Assembly (NCBI GenBank): GCA_964036195.1
Contig: OZ038459.1
Coordinates: 4,089,206-4,153,205 of the forward strand
Source of the DNA: Sphaerolaimus hirsutus
Taxonomy: Eukaryota > Nematoda > Chromadorea > Monhysterida > Sphaerolaimidae
Direction: 5' to 3'
DNA: 64,000 nucleotides
Shown in pieces: positions 11,401 to 23,400 of this stretch; position 1 is the stretch's first letter, and the number at the start of each line of letters is the position of its first letter. The notes beneath the pieces are model-generated. The model saw nothing but the letters and a program-made list of their open reading frames with translations. It was not told where the DNA came from and made no database searches. The position numbers and the translations under genes are program-made.

Positions 11401-14400
11401 TCATATCATGCACGCTGTATCCAACCCGTAGAACTCTGTTTTGGTGACTCGTGCTTACGCATATACGGAATGAAACTATTCAATTGTGCCCGCACAATTC
11501 AAACCCCCGTCAAAGTGTAGTTGAGTTTTTTGGCATGATGCCATCCAAGCGTCGTCTGGATCTGTTTCGGTTTCTGGGGAACGGTTTCTGAATTCAAAAT
11601 TTTGAACGTAACAAGTTTTCGTCAAAATGAATCGATAGCGTGTAACTTTTCTAAATATGAATTAGATTAAACGTAGGTAAACGTATAATCAAAAATTTGC
11701 AGCACCTATCGGCACAAAAATTGGAGTAAACGAGTGCGTAAAGAACAGCACATTTTTATTTTCCTTCTTACTACCTTTATATTTTCTTTTTTACTAATTT
11801 CCTTTCTCGTTCGCTCTACAAGAACAAAATATAACTTTCCAATTTTGTAGAATGAGATGTCCGTCGACTATACATATTGACATATTTACGACCCACTGTG
11901 CACAGTTTTTCTACCGTATTTAAGATGTATCGCACTTCGCTGTTCAGTAAGATGTTGAATTTCATTGACGCTCAGCGAAGCGAAACATATGTAAGTGGAC
12001 CAAACCTGTATAATATCATGTCTGCCGACTATAGCAGCATTCTAAAATACGGTAGGTAATTTTCAGAAAATGTAGTTAAAGTATAAACTCAGAAAATGTT
12101 TGAGAAATATAGTGAAATTGAAAAATATACCGTATATCCTCGATTAAGTCCCCCCCCTCGAATAACTCCCCCCTCTTGAATATCGAATAACTCCCCCCTG
12201 TTAGCAGACTGAGGAAAAAAAACTCCCCCCTCGAATAACTTCCCGCTCTTAAATGGGTGACTAAGATCTCCATATACAAAACAACGTTTTTATGTAGCTT
12301 TCTCTAAAAGGATACATTTATTGCAGCGTATCTTCACTACCATTTATTTCATTGCATGAATTAATGAATTTCAATTCTGACTTACAGGTTTATGCAACCA
12401 ATTCAACCTTTTTTTACAATATTTTGATCATGCAGTTTACTTAATATTCTGACAAAAAATAACACCCCCCTCGAATAACTCCCCCCTCTCGATCAACGCC
12501 CCCCTCAAATAGTTCTGAAGAAAAAATAACTCCCCGGGGGACTTATTTGAGGATATAAGGTAATGAAATTTAAATCTCTCAAAGTAAAGCAGGCAAAATA
12601 TAAATAAATGTCAATTAAATAACTTTTTATTTTAGGCTATTTACACAGGTCCCGGCCGGGGACCGGGATCCAGCAAAAAAATTTTTTTAGTCAAAAGTGA
12701 ATAATTGACGTGTATGGATTATTTGCATGTTAATAAGGTGAATTATCACCAAATTAGCATGCACAAAATTTTTGCAAGACGGTTACACCCGCCGATGCAT
12801 ATTCTTTTGGCGGGTGTGTAAAATTATTCCGATTAGTCTCAAATTTGGCATGCGTGTACTCCTATGTTTAGTGAGTATTCATGCCAAATTTTAGCTGCGG
12901 GCGGTTATCGGTTTTCATTTTATTCATACTTTAATTTTTTTCGATCACTGTATTTTTGTTTAGTGATCAAAATCCTAAAGATCAAAAGATCAAAATCAAG
13001 CTAAAATTTGGCATGCGTACTCACTAAACGAAGGAGTACACGCATGCCAAATTTGAGACTAATCGGAATAATTTTACACACCCGCCCAAAGAATATGCAT
13101 CGGCAGGTATAACTGTCTTGCAAAAATTTTGTGCATGCTAATTTGGTGATAATTCACCTTATTAACATGCAAACAACCCATACACGCCAATTATTCACTT
13201 TTGAAAAAATTTATTTTTTGCCGGGTCCCGGTTCCCGTGTGTAAATAGCCTTTATTTTAGGATGTTTTCCAAAAATCTCAGAAAATCTCCAAAAAAATAC
13301 AAAAAAATTTCGCTGGAAATGCTGGAAAAAAACTAATTATGAAAAGAGGTACGCCCAAAAGTGAACTGTAATGCGCCAATACCTCCCCCCTTCACGCATT
13401 CAGCTTGCTTTCAACACAGATTTTACTCTGAACACCGTTACTAGCATTGAAAAAACCCATCAATTTTTCGAAAATATAATTAAATATAATCTCAGAAAAT
13501 CATTCCAGAAAAATATATAATTAAATCCCTCTAAAAAACCTGGAAAAAATAAAAATAAAAATAAATATCAGAATTTGAGAGATTTTCTGATATTTTAAAA
13601 AATCTCAGAAAATCTCTCAAAAAGAAAATGTAATTAAATCTCCCTGGAAAATCGTGGAAAAAATATAAATCTCAGAAAATCTTATATTTTCTTATATTTT
13701 CTGAGATTTTTAAAATATAGATCTCGCAGAGATTTTTTCAATGCTAACCGTTACACGGTATTTCACCAGCAATTTTTATGGGAGTAGGGGGTTAATTCAA
13801 GCGAGTATTTCGAAGGAGGGTCAATTCAAGGGGGCTTTTCGAGGGGGTTTCCTTCAGGAGGGTTTTTCGACGGGGGGGGGAGGGTTCAATTCAAGAGAGC
13901 TTTTCGAGGGGGGGTTTAATTCATGAGGGCTTTTCGAGGTGGGCTAATTCAAGAGGGCTTTCGAAGGGGGTATATTCAAGAGGGAATTTCGAGGGAGGGT
14001 TAACTCAAGAGCGCTTTTCGTGGGGGGAGTTAATTCAAGATAGGGTTCAAACGGGACCGCGGTCCCGGTACATGGTTCGGCAAAAAGACGGGACTGGGGC
14101 GGTCCCGGTCCCGATCCCAGTTCTGACACCTCGGTCCCGGTCCCGGTCCCGACCGCCCAGTCCCAGTCCCGGCCCCGGTCCCGGTCCCGGAATTTTATAG
14201 CGGTCCCGACAAGGGATGGAAAAAACGTATTTTTCAATGACCTGGGTTTAAAGAATTATGTATTTTTAATGAAACGTATTTTAATGAAACGTATGTGTTT
14301 CACATACATATACACGTAAATATGTCAGACAAATAGCAGTATCTTATGATGTCATATATATTTATAGCAATATAATGGCTGTGGAGCCATGTTGTAGTGT

Positions 14401-17400
14401 TATAAGTGGTGTTTTCTGCCAAAAAATCTACCTATTTTAGGTGTTGTTACATGTGTATTGTCTAACTTGCTACATAAATACATTGCTTTTCATCAAATAT
14501 ACACGACTTCAAGTGAAGATTGGAATGGAATGGTGCTTGAATGATGTTATAAGAAAAGGTAATACATTGAGAGCAGTACTTCACACAGTGGAGGTGTGTG
14601 GAACAACATTGGCTGGATATTATGTACCAATAGGGTTCAAACGATACCGCGGTCCCAGTACATGGTTTGGCAAATCCCAGTTCCGGTCCCGGTCACAACA
14701 ATTGGAAAAAGCCAGTCCCGGTCCGGACCCCCCAGTCCCGGTCCCGGTCCCGGTCCCGACAATTGGAAAAAGCCAGTCCCGGTCCCGGTCCCGACCCCCC
14801 CCGTCCCGGTCCCGGTCCCGACATTAGAAAATTTCTGGTCCCGGTCCCGGTCCGAAAAACTGATCCCGTTTGAACCGTAATTCAAGAGGGCTTTTCGAGG
14901 ATGGTGGGTTCAATTTAAGAGGGCGTTTCGAGGGAGGGGGGTTAATTCAAGAACGCTTTTCGAAGGGGCTTATTATTCACCCACTTCACTCAGATCTGAT
15001 TATATTCCGTGAGGGGGCTAATTGAAGGCGGGTATGTCGATGAAGTACCGAAAACGAGGAAAAGTAAAAGGAAAAACGCACTAGACCGCCGATCATAACA
15101 GCTCTTCGTGCAGACAAATCTGCAGTTCAGTGAGAAAATTGACCGCACCATTTGCGATAGAAACCAAATGACCTAACTGACTTGTGAATGTAAAATTCTT
15201 GGAACTGCGCCGGGGGATTACATAGCTTGCCTGCATGGCCAGCACAAGTCGTGATGGGGAAGGCGTTACCCCCAGCTGCGGGGAGTTTGGATCATAGTTG
15301 TTAGGCCGGAATTAGAGCTCAGCGTCAATTCGACGTGAAATGACGACGTGAAATGACGTCATGAAATTAATTACATGAGTGTGGATCATGCTACGGGTCT
15401 ACAATTTTCTAAGGATAATATATGAATCAATACCTTAATCGTGTCCAATACTGAGGGGTCAGGCCTAAATGGCATCTAATCCGCTTGGCATCTGGACCCG
15501 GATAGCATGGATTTCTGCCTGCTTGGCATCTAGACCTGCTTGGCATCTATCCAATGCTGGATGCTAAGCGGGCGGTGGCGTAGGTGCCAAGCGGACGGCT
15601 GGGGCCAGGTTCCAAGCGGGCTAGATGCCATCCGGGCGGGTGGTGCGGGGAGGTATGTGAACTCAGGCGGCAAACACAAAGGGCAAAGAAGAATGGAAGT
15701 ACACATAACAATGGATGTCCCTTTGTGTTTGGCTTCTGAGCTCAATGTTTGACGCATACGTTTGACCCCACCCCCGCTGCCCACACCGATCGATTTCGAG
15801 TCATGATGTTTTGATTGGGTTTGTTTGCGAGAGACGTCGGTGCAACATGCGATGATCAAATTAATTAATTGATGTCGAACATAAATATCGAACATTGACA
15901 TCAACATTGACATTGACCGTAATCCTAACAAGCCAATCCCGATCCCGAATTTTGGGAGTTATGTCATATCTTGTTAACCACCCAAAATATGTAAATTTGA
16001 AAATTTGAACTTGAAATGTAAATAACTTCTTAACGGTGCATCGGAAATGGAAATGAAAATATTTTTTGGACTTGTGAACTTATGAACTTATTAAATGAAA
16101 CTCAAGTGGTCTGTGATGGATATGTGAACTTTCGACGTGAAACTTCTGTTTTTCATAGGGGATTTGAGATGGATATGTGAACTTTCAATATGAAAATTGT
16201 GATTTTACTGAAAATCGGAATGAACAAAATCTCAGGACTGAAATGGACTATAATGCTGAATTTTTTTCTCTAAAATGTGAAAAACTATACGTGGAGGTCA
16301 ATTCCACGCTTAACTCGATTTTTCTAGATTTGGCGCTTGTGAACTTTTGGAACGGAAGTCCCCAATTCCAATACAAGAAAAAACGCAAATCGTGGTGTGC
16401 AATGCAATTGCCCATTTCCGGCTTCAAAGGCAGTTGCCGCGTCACCGCAGTTCGCGGCTGGCCGCGAGAGCCGGAGCTGGGCAATCACATGCACCCAGTT
16501 CGCGTGCAATTATATAGTTATAGTGGCCGCAGTTTGCGGCTAGATACTCGCAGAAACTCGCACGCGCTAACCATCGTTGGCACACTCCCAGCGGGAACCA
16601 CGCGTGCAGGGTGTAAAGTAACCAGAGTATAAGTATAACGATATGCACATTCAAAGCCTAAAATCGGCTGCGGGGGGGGGGGGGTCAGATGCATACATGT
16701 GCCGTCTCGTGGGTGTGTGGGGGGGGGGGGGGGTTCAGCCTGCTTGGCATCTACACCCACACGGCAAGGAGACCGCATGGCATGTGCCGGCATGTAGCCC
16801 GCTTGGCATCTATGGGACGATTGATGCCAAGCAGGTCTAGATGCCAAGCAGGCAGAAATCCATGCTATCCAGGTCCAGATGCCATGCAGGTTTAGATGCC
16901 GAGCAGTGCAGACTCAATACTGAGTGTTATCAGCCGCAACTAGAACGAATTGAAAAATTCAATTTTTATCATTTCACATCATCATCATTTCACATCACAG
17001 TGTCAGGGAACAACTTGACATTTCACGTCAGACTATTGCAAGCAGCAGTCTGACGTGAAATGTCAAGTTGTTCCCTGACACTGTGACGTGAAATGATGAT
17101 GACGTGAAATGATAAAAATTGAATTTTTCAATTCGCTCTAGTTGTGGCTGATAAACACTCAGTATTGGACACGATTAGGTATTGATTCATATATTATCCT
17201 TAGAAAATTGTAGACCCGTAGCATGATCCACACTCGTGTAATTAATTTCACGACGTCATTTCACGTCATCATTTCACGTCGAATCGACGCTGAGCTCTAA
17301 TTCCCGCTATAAAACGTCTTTACGTTTACTCAAAAAGTACGTATACTCGATTACTGAGTACCTAAATACATTTATGTATACTTTGAAAAAAGTACCTGTA

Positions 17401-20400
17401 CTCGCTTTTTACGAATACTTTTAAAAGTACTCGAGTACAGAAGACGTATTTCAGATACCGTATTACTTCGAATTACCCCCCCCCCTTGAATTAAACCCCC
17501 CCCTCGAAATACCCCCCCTAAATTTCGGCTGAGGAAATAATAAACCCCCCTCGAAATACCCCCCCTAAAATTGAGTGTAACGTGAACGTACATGACAAAT
17601 ACCGCAGTTTGTGATCTGTACTATGCAGAACACACGTTAAAAGTGATGATTAAGTGACGTTAGGGATTGGTTTTTGTGTATATACAGTAATATATGCCTT
17701 TAAACACATATAAATCGTGATAAATGTGATTGTTCGAATATGGCGAAATAATAGACCCCCCCCTCGAATAACCCCCCCCCCCCCCTCGAATTATCCCCCC
17801 CTCAAATTTTGCTGGCGAAATAATAAACCCCCTGGGGGTATTTAGAGGTAATACGGTAACCTGTTTACAGGCTTTTTCAAGGCAAAGATGGTAAAAAGTT
17901 GAGACAAAAGTGAAAAATAGGAAAAACAATTGAAAATAGGCAAATAACATATGAAATGATGAATTCGAAGGTTAAAATGGTGAAAAAGGCACGAAAATTG
18001 TGTCAATATGGGCAGCATTCCTAAAAAATACACACTTTTACGTTTTCTGGGGCTAAAAGTATTTTACTCATGTTTACTCAGGAGTAGTGATGTGAAAGCG
18101 CCATGGCGCTTTTGGCGCTTGGCGCTAAAATGCTGTGGCGCCATTGGCGCTTGGCGCCGTGTTTCCGAAAAGCGCCATGGCGCTTTTGGTGCTTGGCGCT
18201 ACTTTCCAGTGGCGCCATTGGCGCTTGGCGCTACCATTTTTTAAAGCGCCAAAAAAGCGCCAGAGAGTGATAATTGTGCCGCGGTGTTCATGTGCCTTAT
18301 TGCTTATTTTCAGCAATTTTTGGCCATGTATGTTATTATTTTACATACCATATTTCCTCGAAATACTCCCCCCCCCCTTGAAATACCCCCAGGTGTTTTC
18401 GAGCTGAGGAAAAAATACCCCCCCCCCCTCGAAATACCCCCCCTCTGGAATAAGGTACATCATGTATGCAAGGAACATGATGTATTTTTTTGCGACCATT
18501 TTGCATCGCAGTTATATTTACGTATACGCTACTTTGTGTAGCGATGTATGTTTACGTCCTGTATGTCCCTACATACCCTATTTGGTCACGTTTATTACCG
18601 GTTTGGGGTATGTAAAAGCGTATTCTTTAGTATGACGTTCCCGAAAATTTCTGACGAAATAATAACTCCCCCCTCGAATAAGCCCCCCTCGAAATGCGCT
18701 TGGCGCCATGGCCCCGTGGCGCCTTTGGCGCTTGGCGCTAAGGTCCAGAAAAGCGCCATGGCGCTTTTGGCGCTTGGCGCCATTTTGCTGTGGCGCCATT
18801 GGCGCTTGGCGCCAGTTCCGGAAAAGCGCCATGGCGCTTTTGGCGCTTGGCGCCAAAAGTCTGGCGCTTTTTACATCACTACTCAGGAGTAAAAGTAAAA
18901 AACTTTTTCTTTACGTTTTCTGTACTCAGGGGGTGAGTAAAACAATAAATATTTTACGTTGGTTGTTTGAAAAAAGTTTGGTACTTTTAACAACTCCGGT
19001 TTAGAAATGTTTACAAAATTGCAGATGTTTCAGAAGTGTTAAATGCGTTAAATGAGATATGTAAAAAGTGTTATAAGACATTACACCTGGGAGTATTGAA
19101 TTATTTTTACAACAATTTACAAGACGGAATTAAGCGGGTGCAAGCGCGGACTGAAAACGCGATTTCCAGGCACGTCGCTAGTGAGCGAATGAAAATTGCA
19201 AATGTACATGGTCGGGCTGAAAAGTCCCCGGGCAGTGCTCGCCATTTGCGCTAGGGGTAAGCTACGGTTATAAAATTTTAACACGTTAATATATCAGGTG
19301 TTTTGAGTTTTCACCCAAAATTTCAACCCTCTAGCTCCACCCACTGCGGAACTGTGGGGGTTACAATTACGGTCATTTTGTACTGATGTACAAATGGTGC
19401 TCTAGCTCAACGCTGCTTTAAGTTGTGATCATGAAGCTTTGGCTAGAGTAAGCCACCAGTGTTGGCAATGTGCTGACAGTATTCAACACTTTCATCAACA
19501 TCGTTGCTATTAAGGTAAAATGAATATGCAGATCAGGGTGATGTGCAAGAAACGTGGTAACTGCGATGGATGTTTTGGTGATCATCTGAAATCATGTTGT
19601 ATTGCAGTGATTTTAATGTTGTTTTGAAATGTGCAGTAAATTATTATGTCAATTAAATTTCATTTGTGTTTCATTACTAATCTGTAGTGGACACATTACA
19701 TGTGTTCAACAGCAGTGTGCATGAAAAACGCCTCCGGTATTCACCTGTATTGACCAACCGTAGAGGCAGAATGATGAATTTGGTAGTGAGAGTAGTGACA
19801 GTAATGGCAATATGGACTAGGCTTATGATATCATAGCTAATGTTGTTTAGTGCTGGCACATTGCCAACACTGGTGGCTTACACTAGCCAAAGTTTCATGA
19901 TCACAACTTAAAGCAGCGTTGAGCTAGAGCACCATTTGTACATCAGTACAAAATGACCGAAATTGTAACCCCCACAGTTCCGCAGTGGGTGGAGCTAGAG
20001 GGGTGAAATTTTGGGTGAAAACTCAAAACACCTGATATATTAACGTGTTAAAATTTTGTAACCGTAGCTTACCCCTAGCGCGAATGGCGAGCACTGCCCG
20101 GGGACTTTTCAGCCCGACCATGTAAATCGATATCGTAGTGAATTGACCCACATCAAAATATGTGCGTTACCTTGTAAATACCGTATTTGTTTGAATAGTT
20201 CCCCCCTTGAATAACCCCCCCCCCTGTAAGACGAGTGAGGAAATAATAATTACCCCTTGAATGATCCCCCCCCCTTTAAAGATTTGATTAATATGTTGTA
20301 CCTAATTTTAACAAAAATGACACGTTATTGTGTTTATAAACCATATTTAATGAAATGAGTTGATAGAAACAGGCTCGAAAATTTTGACGAAATAATAATT

Positions 20401-23400
20401 CCCCCTCTTGAATAATCCCCCCCCCTCGAATAGTTCCCCCCTCAAAAATGTCTGACGAAATAATAATCACCCAGGGGGATTATTCAAGCAAAAACGGTAA
20501 ATCAAATGTTCACTCAGTGTAATTCAAACGAAAGCAACCGACTCATACTGGCAACTTCGTCCTTGCAGTGCTGGGGTGCATTCACCGCGTAGTACGTGTG
20601 CGCCTTCTGTCTAAACTCTTTTCCTGTGCAAAATGGCAGAAAATTATATGGAAACTAATTACCGTATTACCTCGAATTATCCCCCCCCTCGAATAAACCC
20701 CCCCCCCCTCAAAATGGGCTGGGGAAATAATAAACCCCCATCGACATACCCCCCCCCCGGAATGATGTACATGATGTATTTATTACTGCTAATTTGCAGT
20801 GAAGCTACACATACACTAGCGTGTGTAGATATCTACGTTTTTATGTCCAAATATATCCTGTTTGGACACATTTATTACCTGTTTTGGGTACGCAAATGCC
20901 AACTTTTTACTACGATCCTTACGAAAATTTCTGGCGAAATAATGGCCCCACACAAGCTGGTTTTCAAGGTTCCCTCTGTGAAAACCCATTATTTTGTTTT
21001 CAAATTCATTTAAACAGTCTGTGTTATCAGCAAAACGGCCGCCATCTTTGTTTTTTCCGCCGGTAGAACACATATTTGAAAACTATGGTAAAATGCTGCA
21101 GACAAAATATTTTTTTGCAACATAAGTACGCACTTGTAGGACAAGCTGTAAGTGGCATGTGATGCAGAAAATTATGCTTGATTTTTGGGACTGTATTGTA
21201 TATTTTTAGTGCTGTTATACATATTTTTAAAAATTTATTCATTTTCTAACTATAAATATTTTTTAAAATTCAGTTTTACAATGTATATGATATCCGTCTC
21301 AGATATATATCCAGTTTTTTTTTCTCTTTCTTTTGATACCATGTTTTGCGATAGAAGTTCAAAGATGATGAAGAAATTGTGGTTATGCTTTAAACATTAA
21401 ATAATTTTTTAAAATTACATCTGTGTATCTGTAATTATTGCATTATCACAGTAAAAAGCCCTTATTTTTGCACTTCGAACAACAAAAAACTGAATTCAAA
21501 AACATTTCTGCAAAACAAATAATGATATTTTTATACAATCTACTTTATAATTTTTTTAAAAATCAGAAGTGCAATTCAAACAGCTGATTTTGTATGTAAA
21601 TGAAAGCCAAAAAAATGAACTACAAGTGAACACTGACTGCAATGATTTCACATTCAATACACTAGCACAAAAAAATAAAAACAATTTTATTGTATTGTTT
21701 TCAGAAATGTTTTCATTTCATATTTTAATCTGTCACAAAATTTAACACATATGTGAACCTTTTTAAAAACTCATTTAAGTTGTGATCATGAAACTTCGGC
21801 TAGTGTAAGCAACCAGTGTTGGCAATTTGCCAGCACTAAACAACATTAGCTATGATATCATACACCTAGTCCATATTACCAATTCTGTCACTACTCTCAC
21901 ACCCAAATTCATCATTCTGTTTGTACGGTTGGTCAATACAGGTTAATACAGGATGCATTTTGCATGCACACTGCTGTTGAACACAGGTAATGTGTCCACT
22001 ACAGATTAGTAATGAAACACAAATGAAATTTAATTGACATAATTATTTACTGCACATTTCAAAACAACGTTAAAATCACTGCAATACAACATGATCTCAG
22101 ATGATCACCAAAAAGATCCATCACAGTTACCATGTTTCTTGCACATAACCCTGATCTGCATATTAATTTGCCATATTAGCAATCATGTTGATGAAAGTGT
22201 TGAATACTATCAGCACATTGCCAACACTGGTGGCTTACTCTAGCCAAAGCTTCATGATCACAACTTAAAGCAGCGTTGAGCTAGAGCACCATTTGTACAT
22301 CAGTACAAAATTACTGAAATTGTAACCCCCACAGTAACGCAGTGGGTGAAGCTAGAGGGGTGAAATTTTGGGTGAAGACTCAAAACACCTGATATGTTAA
22401 TGTGTCAAAATTTTATGACCATAGCTTACCCCTAGCGCGAATGGCGACCACTGCCCGGGGAGTGTTCAGCCCAACCATACTTTTCAAAATTGGTATTAAG
22501 TTATGGAAACTAGTGACGTCGCCTGAACGTCGCCGAAATGGCATAATTTTAAAAAAAAATTAGTTCATTTTACAGACATTCCAAGTTTTCACAGAGCATA
22601 CCATTCGATGCAGCATAAAATACTGCATATACTGTGCGAATTTTACATGAAACCATCCATCCAGTGGTTTTTGTAGGATTTTGGAGTAGTTTGGCGAAAT
22701 TCTGAAAACTAGCGACGCTCGGCGACGATTTCTGTACATTATGTGTGTACAGCGACGCATCTTTCAAATGTGTAAATGGTTTTGAAAACTGGCACGTACA
22801 GCGACGTAGGGCGACGTCGCTTTACGTCACCGTCCATGTTCATTTTTCAAAAATGTTTACACATTTGTTGAAATATTTAAAAACTTTTTACACCATCTAC
22901 ATACTTATATAAGTCTCAAAACTATTATTTTTATTATTTTGTCGACTACTGTTGCATTTTTCTACGTCTGCATACGTTACAAACTAGGCAACGTGTATAG
23001 CGACGTTGGCGACGCGTCGCCGCTACAGGGCGACGCGTCGCCGTACGGTTTTCAAAAATGTTCTCCAAATGTGAACTTTGTGACTTACCGAAACCAATTT
23101 TCAATCAATTTTCACTTTTTTGAAAAATAAAAGTGCAAATTGCACACTTTTGAATAGCTTACAGCGACGCGTCGCCCAGAAGAGTTTTCAAAAAGGAACA
23201 TTGAAAACCAGCTTGTGTGGCCACAATAACCCCCTCGAGTAACCCCCCTCGAATCAACCCCCCCCCCTCAAATTTTGCTGGTGAAATAATCAACCCCCAT
23301 GGGGGTATTTCAAGGTAATACGCGTGTAAAAATGCCTGTGTGAATCAATTTGCACGATTTGCTAGTGGGAGATTTGGGAAATGCCTGCATTAGCATTTGA

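Noticed and set aside
15530..15931. 133-codon minus-strand open frame
   Set aside because: Lies across the inverted-repeat arm of the 15456-16914 element; low-complexity and no conserved motif.
18085..18881. Several 60-110 codon frames in the GCGCCA and GGTGCC arrays
   Set aside because: All frames stay open on both strands because the repeat lacks stop codons; repetitive Ala/Arg/Trp sequence is an artefact.
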